A stretch of DNA of 64,000 nt from Methylacidimicrobium fagopyrum. GTDB taxonomy: Bacteria > Verrucomicrobiota > Verrucomicrobiia > Limisphaerales > UBA11358. Position numbers and translations under genes: made by a program. The stretch is from contig JAMFSJ010000022.1 of the NCBI GenBank assembly GCA_026225255.1, positions 1-64,000 of the forward strand, in the 5' to 3' direction. Positions 25,580-34,500 of this stretch are shown here, in pieces (within the stretch, counting starts at the first letter, position 1; each line of letters starts with the position of its first letter). The notes beneath the pieces were generated by a model, which ran no database searches, was not told the DNA's origin, and was given only the letters and a program-made list of their open reading frames with translations.

Positions 25580-27508
25580 TCAAGCTAGCACCTCGTTGAA
25601 CATACGTTGCACCACGCCCTGCGCCGGTTCGGGCAACGGTTTTTCCTTTTGCAGCAGCACCAGTTTGTCTTTGAATTCCGGCAGGATGTCCGGCCGGGCG
25701 CGCTTCATGGCCAACAATGTTTGCGCCAACAATAGTCGCGCAGGAACATTTTGCGGCAAATTAAGGCATTGCTGGAGGTTGCCATCAATGATTTCACGTT
25801 CACCGCTGAGAAACCCTGCCGGCACCCCGTCCATGCTACCACAGCGAACAGCCAGTAGTTGTTCCAATCGCAGCAGGTAATAAGCAAAGTGCGGCGCACC
25901 GGGAACCTGATAGAGCGGCGGATTCGAGACCGGCTCAACTTCGGCATCCTCGCGCAACAAGGCGAGCAACTGCTGCGCAAGCGCGGGAATTCCTTCCTCG
26001 GGTCTGGCGAATGGAAAGGAACCACTCAATGTGCCCAGGCATTTCGCGTCAATGGTTCGGACCAAACGTATCTCAGCGATCCACGGATCCGCATTCGGCT
26101 TCAAGTGGATGGTGACCACGTAATCGCTCTTGATTTCTCCCTGCCGCGCGTAATTGGCCGCGTCATCATCTTGCCAGGGAACGCCGCTTAGAACGAATCC
26201 ACCGCCGTCGTTGGTAATCCACGGGATCAGGGTTTGCACGCGCGCCTGACTGCCGAACTCAACCTGCTCGGCCAGAAACAGCGGCAACGCCCGGCTCATG
26301 CGACCAGGCGCATCCGCCATCTGGCGTTCAATTCGTTTCGAATTGGTGGCCACTTCGGTGCTGCAACCCAGAAAAGCGACCGTGAGCGTGTTCGGCGTCC
26401 TGGCCGGGAAGAGTTCAGCCGCCGGCGAAGTGGGTTTCAACCACACCGGGCCTTCGATGGTGAGCATCGCCATTTGCATCGGCGTCTTTTGATCCACCGG
26501 TGCCGAGGCCACCCTGGCCTTGGCCAGCTCCGTGTCCCAATAGCTCAAGTTTAGTTTCCAATCCATCCGGTTGAGGGCGTAAAGCTGGTCGAGAATGCGG
26601 CGGGCAGCGTCCATCTGGCCGAGGTCGAGATGGGCCTTGATGAGGTTGTTGCCAACGGGCAGCCCGTGCGTTTTGGCGTCGAAATGAGGTTCGACCAGTT
26701 GCAGGATTTCAGGCAAATGACCGGCGTTGCCGAGGTCGCCGCTCATCTGCATTAGCATATCCGTCGGGACGGGCGTGCCAACGTCGGCCAGACATTCGCG
26801 ATAATAGGCAAACGCCTGCTCTGATTGTTTGGATTGAAGGGCGGTCCGGGCCAACCACAATTTGGCGCGCCAACTTCCGGGCAATGCCGCGATCCGGCGC
26901 AACGCATCGAGACCAGCTTCTTCGCCGTTACGTTCCTTTTGGATGATCCAATACCAGCCCAGACCGTTGTCTTGATTGGGATCCACTTCCAACGCATGCC
27001 AGAGGATTTCCTCGGCCTTTTGATCATCTTTACGGGCGGAATAAACTTTGGCGAGATTGGTAAGAATGGAGCCTTCTTCGCCGTGCTTCTCAATGAAGGA
27101 CCGAAAAACTTTTTCGGATTCATCGAGCCGATTTAGCTTTAACAGCACGATTCCGAATGCGCAGGCCCCGCGCGCGGGAATTGGATCAATGCGGCAAAGC
27201 TGTTCGGCGGCGGCCAGCACATCGGTAAAAAAACCGTCATTCATGGAGCCGATCACTACTCCGGCAAGCTGTTCGGCGTTGTTCCAATTTGATTTGAGGG
27301 TGCCCGGCAGCACCTGTGTGCGCCAAACCTCCTTGGTGATGAACATTTCGCGGCCATAGGCATCGAAAACCTTGATCATGTTCGGATCCTTGGAGGGATC
27401 GCCGGGCAGATTCTTCTTCGGTGGCAAGACCGCCGGTGTGAATGGCTTGGTCGGCACCGGGACGGGTTCGGGCTTTTTGCGGCCAAATAAATTGTTGAAT
27501 AGACTCAT
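25580..27508 (-). CDS. TPR-repeat protein inserted in the type I locus
   Basis: 642 residues. A proline-rich N-terminus (PEPVPVPTKPFTPAVLPP) is followed by tetratricopeptide-like helix pairs (about 75-330, e.g. AFGIVLLKLNRLDESEKVFRS, KVYSARKDDQKAEEILWHAL). A mixed alpha/beta region (about 355-560) with an unassigned fold and a helical end follow. No signal peptide or membrane segment is seen. TPR proteins mediate protein contacts. Its ATG overlaps the hsdR stop (ATGA) and its 3' end abuts the hsdR remnant, so it came in together with the present hsdR. Its function is not known. Confidence 0.75.
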   Translation of the reverse strand: MSLFNNLFGRKKPEPVPVPTKPFTPAVLPPKKNLPGDPSKDPNMIKVFDAYGREMFITKEVWRTQVLPGTLKSNWNNAEQLAGVVIGSMNDGFFTDVLAAAEQLCRIDPIPARGACAFGIVLLKLNRLDESEKVFRSFIEKHGEEGSILTNLAKVYSARKDDQKAEEILWHALEVDPNQDNGLGWYWIIQKERNGEEAGLDALRRIAALPGSWRAKLWLARTALQSKQSEQAFAYYRECLADVGTPVPTDMLMQMSGDLGNAGHLPEILQLVEPHFDAKTHGLPVGNNLIKAHLDLGQMDAARRILDQLYALNRMDWKLNLSYWDTELAKARVASAPVDQKTPMQMAMLTIEGPVWLKPTSPAAELFPARTPNTLTVAFLGCSTEVATNSKRIERQMADAPGRMSRALPLFLAEQVEFGSQARVQTLIPWITNDGGGFVLSGVPWQDDDAANYARQGEIKSDYVVTIHLKPNADPWIAEIRLVRTIDAKCLGTLSGSFPFARPEEGIPALAQQLLALLREDAEVEPVSNPPLYQVPGAPHFAYYLLRLEQLLAVRCGSMDGVPAGFLSGEREIIDGNLQQCLNLPQNVPARLLLAQTLLAMKRARPDILPEFKDKLVLLQKEKPLPEPAQGVVQRMFNEVLA

Positions 27509-30297
27509 GCGGCAAGCACCTCATTAAGTTCATCCAGAAGCTTGGGCAATTGTTCGCCAAATAATTGATGCGCTTTGCCCAAACCGCCAAGCAGATTGAA
27601 TGGCGACAATTCCAAATCTTCCCGCTCAATGCTGATGGCGGTGGCGATGTGGTCGCGAATCAAATTGAGCCACGCGAGTTGGTCGGCGGTGTATTTCACG
27701 CCGGCTTTGGCCTTGTCCATGAGCCATTCGTTGAACCGTTCGGACACAGAATCGGCGAAGGGCGCGAGCACGGGTTGTTGTTCCAGCGCAAAGCGGACGA
27801 GCGAAACCAAATCGGCAAAACGTCCGGCCTGCGAGCGGCCTTTGACCTTCGTCGGATAGACCGCAGCGCAAGCTGCCCAGAGATTGTCCTCGGTCCAGGC
27901 GGCGTGGTTGTCGCGCAGTTTCTTTTCCAGTTCCTTGAGCATCGGCTCGGTGAGGCGCTGTTTGAACGGGCGGCTGTAAAGGATTTGCAGCGCATCAATC
28001 TGCGCCTGATTCGCTATGAGATAATCGTGGAACGCCTGCACGAGACTGGTGGCCTTGGCTTTGGCGGCGGCATCGAAACCTTGTTCCAGCACTTCGTCCG
28101 GCGTGTAGATGTCAATGGCCTGCTCGGTTTCTTTTTTCAACTGTTCCAACGTCTGGCGCAGCGCGGGTTTGTCGAACGGTGCGCAGGCGGCGGCGATCAA
28201 TTCCTGGCGGGTGGCCTCATATTTCTCGGGAGCAATTTCATCGGGTGAAGCCCCCGGCTTCCCGGTGGCGCGTTCGGCGATGGCGTCGGGATCGAACGCG
28301 CGGAGCAATGAGCCCGCGAGCGTGGCTGGTGTGTGGCCACCGGACGCGGTGATGATTTGCTGGCGTTGGGCGGGTTCGAGTTCGCGGTCCAACCGGGCGA
28401 GGCGCGCGGCCAGCGTGGTGAGCGTATCTTCATCACGGCCACCGGGAAAAATCACCCGCTGGAGCAAGGTCTTGAGCGGCACGCTGGGTTGGCGGTCGAG
28501 CGGACGGGATTCGGTTTTGTCGCTCTCGCACACGCCCACGGCGTCCACGATGACGAAGCGGGTTTTGGCGCGGGCATCCTCGCCGGAGACGGATTGCAAA
28601 TCGGTCGACGACAGCACGCGCGTGCCACGGCCTTTCATCTGCTCGAAATAAACGCGGCTGCGGACATCGCGGAGGAAGATGAGGACTTCCAGCGCCTTCA
28701 CATCCGTGCCGGTGGCGATCATGTCCACGGTCACGGCGATGCGCAGCGAGGGCGAGAGGCAGAATTCCTTGATGAGTTCGCGGCCTTTGGCGGGTTTGCC
28801 GGTGACGGGATGCTTGGCCTGATAGGTGATCTTCTTGCAGAAGTCATTGCCCTTGCCGAACACCTCGCGGCAGAGATGCACGATGTCCTCCGCGTGGGAA
28901 TCGTCCTTGGCAAAAATGAGCGTCTTGGGCACAAGCGTGCGGCCGGGGAACAATTCGGTCTGCACGACATCGCGGTAGGTGCGCAGGATGGTGCGAATCT
29001 GATCGGGCACGACGACGGAGCGGTCAAGGTCTTCGGGCGTGTAATCGAGATCGTCCGCGAGCACCGCTTGACGCGCGGCGCGGGAGGACTTGCTGCGGTG
29101 ATCTACGAGGAAACCTTTGTCCACCTTGCCACCCGCATCAGTGACCTTGGTTTTGATGCGATAAACATCGTAGCCGACATTCACGCCATCGGTGACGGCG
29201 CGTTCGTGATTGTATTCGGCGACGCGGTTCTGATGGAAATAGGCGATGGTCTGCGGCGCGGGTGTGGCGGTGAGGCCGATGAGCGAGGCGTCAAAGTATT
29301 CCAACACCTGCCGCCAGAGATTGTAGATGGAGCGATGACATTCGTCGGTGACGATGAAATCAAATTTCTCAATGGGCACGGCGGGATTGTAGGCGATGTC
29401 ACGAGTGCGGTTGCCCAACGCCTTGGCGAGTTCCGCGCCGGAGAGTTCATCGGCGTCTTCGGCCAATTCTTCTCCGCGCAGAATGGAGTAGAGCCGTTGG
29501 ATGGTGCAGATGGTGACGCGGCACACGTCGTCAATGTGCGGCGAGGTGAGATGCTGGACGTTGTAGAGTTCGGTAAAGAGCCGTCCGGTGTCGGGCGTCT
29601 TGAACCGGGCGAATTCATCGCGCGCCTGTTCACCGAGATTGGCGCGATCCACGAGAAACAGCACGCGCCGGGCCTTGGCGTATTTGATTAGGCGATAGGT
29701 AAACGCGCAAGCGGTGAAGGTCTTACCCGCGCCGGTCGCCATGTGGATGAGCGCACGCGGACGATCTTCGGCAAAAGATTTTTCGAGGCCGGTGATGGCT
29801 TCGATCTGGCAATCACGCATGCCGGTGGTGACGAGCGGATGCGCCTTGGGCATCTGCGCTAGCCGGCGGCGGAGCGTGTTGGGTTCGGCAAACCATTCCG
29901 CCAGCGTTTCGGGGCGATGAAACGTGAATACGCGGCGCGAGCGGGGATCGGGGTCGCGTTCGTCGCGGAAGAAAGTTTCGACGCCAGTGGATTCGTAGAG
30001 AAACGGCAACGGCCCGGTGAGTCCGGCGGCGAGAAAATCCGGCAGACTGGTGGCGTAACGCGTGGATTGTTCAGCAACGGTGGAGAGGGTTGTGCCTTCC
30101 TTTTTGGCTTCCACCACGCCGAGGGCTTTGCGGTCAACCAGGAGGAGATAATCGCACGGACCGGTTTTCAGCGGAACTTCACGTAGAGCGATGCCGCGAC
30201 CGGCCGTGAAATCCACGGCTTTGTAATCCTGAATGACCCAGCCGGACGCGACGAGCATCGCGTCAATTTGTTCACGAGCCTTGTCTTCTGGGGTCAT
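27505..30297 (-). CDS. hsdR: Type I restriction endonuclease subunit HsdR (EcoEI type)
   Basis: 930 residues from ATG 30297; an upstream extension of 76 codons lacks conserved sequence. The nuclease domain has CDYLLLVDRKALGVVEAKK (D49, E63, K65). The translocase follows with P-loop MATGAGKTF (G189-T193), DECH box (318-321), FIATG-like MIATGTDVKALE and QMKGRGTR. A C-terminal EcoEI-type helical domain binds HsdM/HsdS. HsdR cuts unmethylated DNA after ATP-driven translocation. With HsdS present but no HsdM here, either a methylase elsewhere protects the host or the system is silent. Followed by the TPR gene through ATGA. Confidence 0.93.
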   Translation of the reverse strand: MTPEDKAREQIDAMLVASGWVIQDYKAVDFTAGRGIALREVPLKTGPCDYLLLVDRKALGVVEAKKEGTTLSTVAEQSTRYATSLPDFLAAGLTGPLPFLYESTGVETFFRDERDPDPRSRRVFTFHRPETLAEWFAEPNTLRRRLAQMPKAHPLVTTGMRDCQIEAITGLEKSFAEDRPRALIHMATGAGKTFTACAFTYRLIKYAKARRVLFLVDRANLGEQARDEFARFKTPDTGRLFTELYNVQHLTSPHIDDVCRVTICTIQRLYSILRGEELAEDADELSGAELAKALGNRTRDIAYNPAVPIEKFDFIVTDECHRSIYNLWRQVLEYFDASLIGLTATPAPQTIAYFHQNRVAEYNHERAVTDGVNVGYDVYRIKTKVTDAGGKVDKGFLVDHRSKSSRAARQAVLADDLDYTPEDLDRSVVVPDQIRTILRTYRDVVQTELFPGRTLVPKTLIFAKDDSHAEDIVHLCREVFGKGNDFCKKITYQAKHPVTGKPAKGRELIKEFCLSPSLRIAVTVDMIATGTDVKALEVLIFLRDVRSRVYFEQMKGRGTRVLSSTDLQSVSGEDARAKTRFVIVDAVGVCESDKTESRPLDRQPSVPLKTLLQRVIFPGGRDEDTLTTLAARLARLDRELEPAQRQQIITASGGHTPATLAGSLLRAFDPDAIAERATGKPGASPDEIAPEKYEATRQELIAAACAPFDKPALRQTLEQLKKETEQAIDIYTPDEVLEQGFDAAAKAKATSLVQAFHDYLIANQAQIDALQILYSRPFKQRLTEPMLKELEKKLRDNHAAWTEDNLWAACAAVYPTKVKGRSQAGRFADLVSLVRFALEQQPVLAPFADSVSERFNEWLMDKAKAGVKYTADQLAWLNLIRDHIATAISIEREDLELSPFNLLGGLGKAHQLFGEQLPKLLDELNEVLAA

Positions 30298-30434
30298 GGT
30301 TCTGGGTTTCCGAACAAGTAAATTCGTTGAATCGTAAGCGTTAACTAACTTTTCGCAAGACGTTTGCGTTGTTGGCGTTGACATGCCAAGTCGGCGAGGT
30401 GATTCAATAGCCAAAGTTAAACGCAGCAGGATAA

Positions 30435-31433
30435 TTAATTTTTGAGTCGCTTTAAAAGAAACGCCATCAAGATAATAATAAACACGAGGGCGATGCTCAG
30501 AATCACACAACCTTTTAAAACCCAATTTATTTGCGTTGATGAACCTTTCAAAAGAACATTAGCGTTGGTTGAATTTGTAATCTGTTTCCCTGCAATTATC
30601 CAATTAGACTCAGGTTGCCCGTCCACTTTCCTCTTTAAAATTGTCGCAACCTCCTTTGGCAACGCAGTAAAAAATTTAAGTCCTGTTTCCGCCTCAAGCT
30701 GATTCACCGATACAAGATATTTTTTCCACGGATCTCGTCGAATACCGTCAACATTGGGAATATCGACCGCAAATACTCGCGTCGCTATTGTAATACGACT
30801 GAGGGCTGATCCCGGGCCATTTGGAACCTCAACTACAATTTTCCATGTATGCGACGGAATCATCACCGGGCCATTGGGAAGCCGGTTTCCATTAAATGCA
30901 GAAGGCCCTGATATTATCAACAATTCATTGCCGTTCTCTGCCATGGTGCGACAGTCGGATTCCAGTTTTTCCCACACGCCTTCGTTATTGTCTTTCGATT
31001 GTGGAATGATATTTGACATCACGAAGACACTTTCGTTGTCCGTCGAATTGTCCGTCCGATCGGCGGAAGGGCACATGTGTCCTCGGTCAAAACCAGAATC
31101 TTTATAATCAGCGCTTTTGATGTGATGAAATTCGGTTGGTAGTTCGGCGTCTGATTTGAAACGCGAAGTGCGCTTGGCCGATGCGATGTCGTCCGCCGTT
31201 AAATCCCAACTCACCCAATTCGGCTCACCTTCATCATCATCGTAATCTAACGCAAATACCGATCTTTGAACGAGAAAATGTTTGTGATTGTTGGCTTCAG
31301 CCTTAGCGTCACTCGGATTTCCAAGTTGCATTTGATATTGCACGCCAATCTTTCCCGGACATAAAAACGCGCTTAATAAAACTAAAAGGACGATACAGCA
31401 TTTTGCCATGTTCTGTTTTGCTGTAAGATTCAT
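30435..31433 (-). CDS. DNA/RNA non-specific endonuclease (NUC1 family), exported or membrane-bound
   Basis: 332 residues. An N-terminal signal-like segment (CCIVLLVLLSAFLCPG) precedes the nuclease, whose active-site motif is GFDRGHMCPSADRT (the DRGH histidine is the general base), with SNIIPQ providing the metal-binding Asn. A C-terminal hydrophobic helix (VLKGCVILSIALVFIIILMAFLL) followed by KRLKN would anchor it. The enzyme degrades DNA and RNA outside the cytoplasm, for nutrition, competition or DNA defence. It is clearly AT-richer than neighbouring genes and lies between the polymerase gene and hsdR within the island. Confidence 0.87.
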   Translation of the reverse strand: MNLTAKQNMAKCCIVLLVLLSAFLCPGKIGVQYQMQLGNPSDAKAEANNHKHFLVQRSVFALDYDDDEGEPNWVSWDLTADDIASAKRTSRFKSDAELPTEFHHIKSADYKDSGFDRGHMCPSADRTDNSTDNESVFVMSNIIPQSKDNNEGVWEKLESDCRTMAENGNELLIISGPSAFNGNRLPNGPVMIPSHTWKIVVEVPNGPGSALSRITIATRVFAVDIPNVDGIRRDPWKKYLVSVNQLEAETGLKFFTALPKEVATILKRKVDGQPESNWIIAGKQITNSTNANVLLKGSSTQINWVLKGCVILSIALVFIIILMAFLLKRLKN

Positions 31434-31515
31434 TTTTTCACGCTCGGTTAAATTGACGACCGAATAATTTTGATCCCGTTATTTTAATCAGATCTGGGTT
31501 TGTCTTCAAAACTTT

Positions 31516-34500
31516 CTACGGCGCAATTGAAACGGTTTGTTTATCAAGGCGTGGTCGTCGTGCCGCCATCGCCCGCAACGTAAATCCCCGTCCATTTTCA
31601 AACGGTTCAACTTTTGCCTCAATTTCCAATACGGGATAACGCACCGTGGCAAGGCCATAGCTTTTGTAGGTTTTGGCAAAAAGCTCTGTTTCAATAATTC
31701 CTGTCCAGTCCACGATAGATAAAAATTTCATCGGTTCGCCGGTAATCTGATGATGAATTCTTTGTTCCACCACCAGACCGCAGACTTGAACGGTTTCGCC
31801 GATAAACTCTCCCAGCCGATTGATCGGACAATAGGTATCCCACGCAATACCAGGAAATAGTTCCAATGGATGGCCGCTCACCGCGAAACCAAATAGTTCG
31901 GTTTCCGATTGAAGACGTTCGATGCGGATTGGTTCAACAGTTGGAACATTTGGCAACTTGCTCGGATCTGCCGGCGGAATAAGCCACGACTGACCGCCAG
32001 CGCCAGCCGTTCCAAATGTGTGCAACAACGACTGGGCAATCCAGAACTGTCGCGTGCGGGTGTCGCCAAAACCATCGAACGCACCGGCACGTATCATGGC
32101 TTCCAATTCTTCGTCCGAGACCCGCACCCGATGAAAGAAATCTGTCAGCGAAGAAAATGCGCCCTCCTTTCGGGCCGCAACAATCTTTTCCGCACTGCGC
32201 TCCGTCAGCCCTTTCATGCGTGTGACTGGCACACGAATCTTTTTGCCGTGAGGTGTAAACGCAGGGCCTGGTTCATTCACATCCGGCGGCAGCAGCTTCA
32301 AACCAAGCCGATGACATTCGAGGACATACACCAACGGATCATAGAAACCTTTGCCATTGGTTAGCACTGCCGCCATGAACTCTGCGGGGAAATAAAGTTT
32401 AAGCCAGGCAGATTGATACGCCTCAACGCCGTAAGCGGTGCTGTGCGCTTTACAAAATGCGTAACCGGCAAAGCCCGTGACCAGTTCCCACACTTCAGCG
32501 GTTTTTTCAGCGGTGTGGTCGCGAGCTTTCGCCGAAGCCACAAACTCCCCATGAATTTCTTCGATGATTTTACGTTTCTGTTTATTTAAAGCACGACGCA
32601 GCACATCCGCCCGTCCTGGTGGTAAACCGGCAAACGCTTCACAGATTTGCAAAATATGTTCCTCGTAAACCACGAGGCCGTAGGTGCTTTTCAAACATGG
32701 TTCGAGCGAAGGATGCGGATAAAGCGTTTCTTCCATGCCTTGATAGCGCCGGGTGAAAGCTACTTTCTTTCCCTCATTGGCGGCTCCTGGCCGGATGACG
32801 CTGACAATCGCCACGAGGCCGTCAATTTCCCGAACATTGCACATCCGGCAAAGGCTGGTCATGGCGGGGCTTTCAATGTGATGAACGGCACGGGCATGGC
32901 CATTCGCAATCATCTGCCACACTTTAGGATCTTGCCAGGGCTCAAGGGTGTTCAGATCACCCAGAAAAATTTTACCATCCTGCCAGGCCACGCATTTCTC
33001 GATATCAATTTCAATCCCGCGCAATTGCAGCATTGTCTTCACGTCGCGCATCGCCGCCAAACCGCCTTGGGCAAGAATGTCCATTTTAACCAACCCCACT
33101 TCTTCAACCGCATCCATATCAAAATGTGTCGTTGAATATCCCTTGTTGGCGATGAAGGTGGGTGTCAATTCGTGTATCGCTTGACGGGACACTACCACGC
33201 CGCAAGGATGCATTTTGGGATAACGCGGCAGGCCATCTAAAAATTCAGCCATCTCCAAGGCCGTCTTGTAGGGCTCATCCTCCAACGGCAGATCTCGGTT
33301 CTCAGGACTGGCCTTCAGAAGTTCGATCAGCCGGGTGCCGCCGGTGGGGTTTGGCTCATCTGGCACCCATCCGCCGCCAAAGCCCCATGGAAAGTGATCG
33401 GTAAACTTTCGCACTTCACGTTCAGACACTCCCAAAACTTTTGCCACTTCGGCAAAGGCACTCCGCGCTTGGAACGTCGAGAAGCCACCCACTACGGCAC
33501 AATGATCATTGCCATACTTTTCAAAGATGATTTTGACCACGTCATCTTTACGGTCGTGGGCAAAATCAATGTCGATGTCAGGCAACTTGTGTAACGCCAT
33601 CCGGTCTTTGTTCAGGAATCGCCGAAAATAAAGTTCAAAACGAATCGGGCAAACGCCACTGATGCCGAGGCAATAACAAACGAGACTGTCTGCTGCGCTG
33701 CCGCGTGTGATCCATTCGATTCCGCGCCGCCGGCATTCTTGGAGCATATCCCAAGTGATCAAAAAATAATCCTCATACCCCACGTCCGCGATGATGCTTA
33801 ATTCTTCTAGGACTTGAGGTCGATACTGTTCCGCCAATTTGCCATAACGCTTAATCAGGCCTTTTAACACTAATTGATAAAGATATTCTTTCGTCGTTAA
33901 ATTCTCCGGTGGATGAAACGCCGGAAATTGTGGTTTGCCGAAGGGCATTTCGAAATTGCACCGCTCGGCGATTTCGATGGAGTGTGAGAGCCATTCAGGA
34001 TGCTGGGCGCACGCGACTATCATTTCATGGGGTGTCCGAAAATGCAGCTGCCCGTCCTTTCGTTTATTCGGATGTTCTTCCCGCAAGAGCGTCAATGTGC
34101 GTATGGATTGGATGATGTCGAACTTCATCCGATCGGTGGCAGTTGCGTATTGAATGACCGGACAGGCAACGACCGGAAAATCACTCGCAACAATCTTCTT
34201 CGTCGCCAGTTGATAAAATCGCTGCGGAAACAAATCTGCCAACCCTAAATCCGGACTGATCGCGATCAAACCTTCTGTCAGATCAGTTAGGTATTTTATT
34301 TTAAGCGGACTTCGTTGTTGGTCGGCCACCGAACCCTCTGCGACTTCCGTTTTGGCACGCGAGGACAATATTCGGTTCAAATTGTGATAGCCTTGCCTGG
34401 ACTCGACGTGAAGCAGAAGCGGGTGACCATCGACGATGAATTCTGCACCAAAGATCGGCTTGATGCCCGCTTGCTTGGCTTGCTGAGCGAATTCGACCGC

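Noticed and set aside
28333-29691. Long open frame (452 codons) on the plus strand inside hsdR
   Set aside because: It is the antisense shadow of hsdR. Its protein shows the low-complexity Gly/Asp/Ala composition typical of antisense frames in GC-rich genes and has no domain.
30298-30525. 76-codon N-terminal extension of hsdR
   Set aside because: No conserved sequence before MTPEDKAREQID. HsdR proteins of this type start there, and the extension lies in the promoter region.
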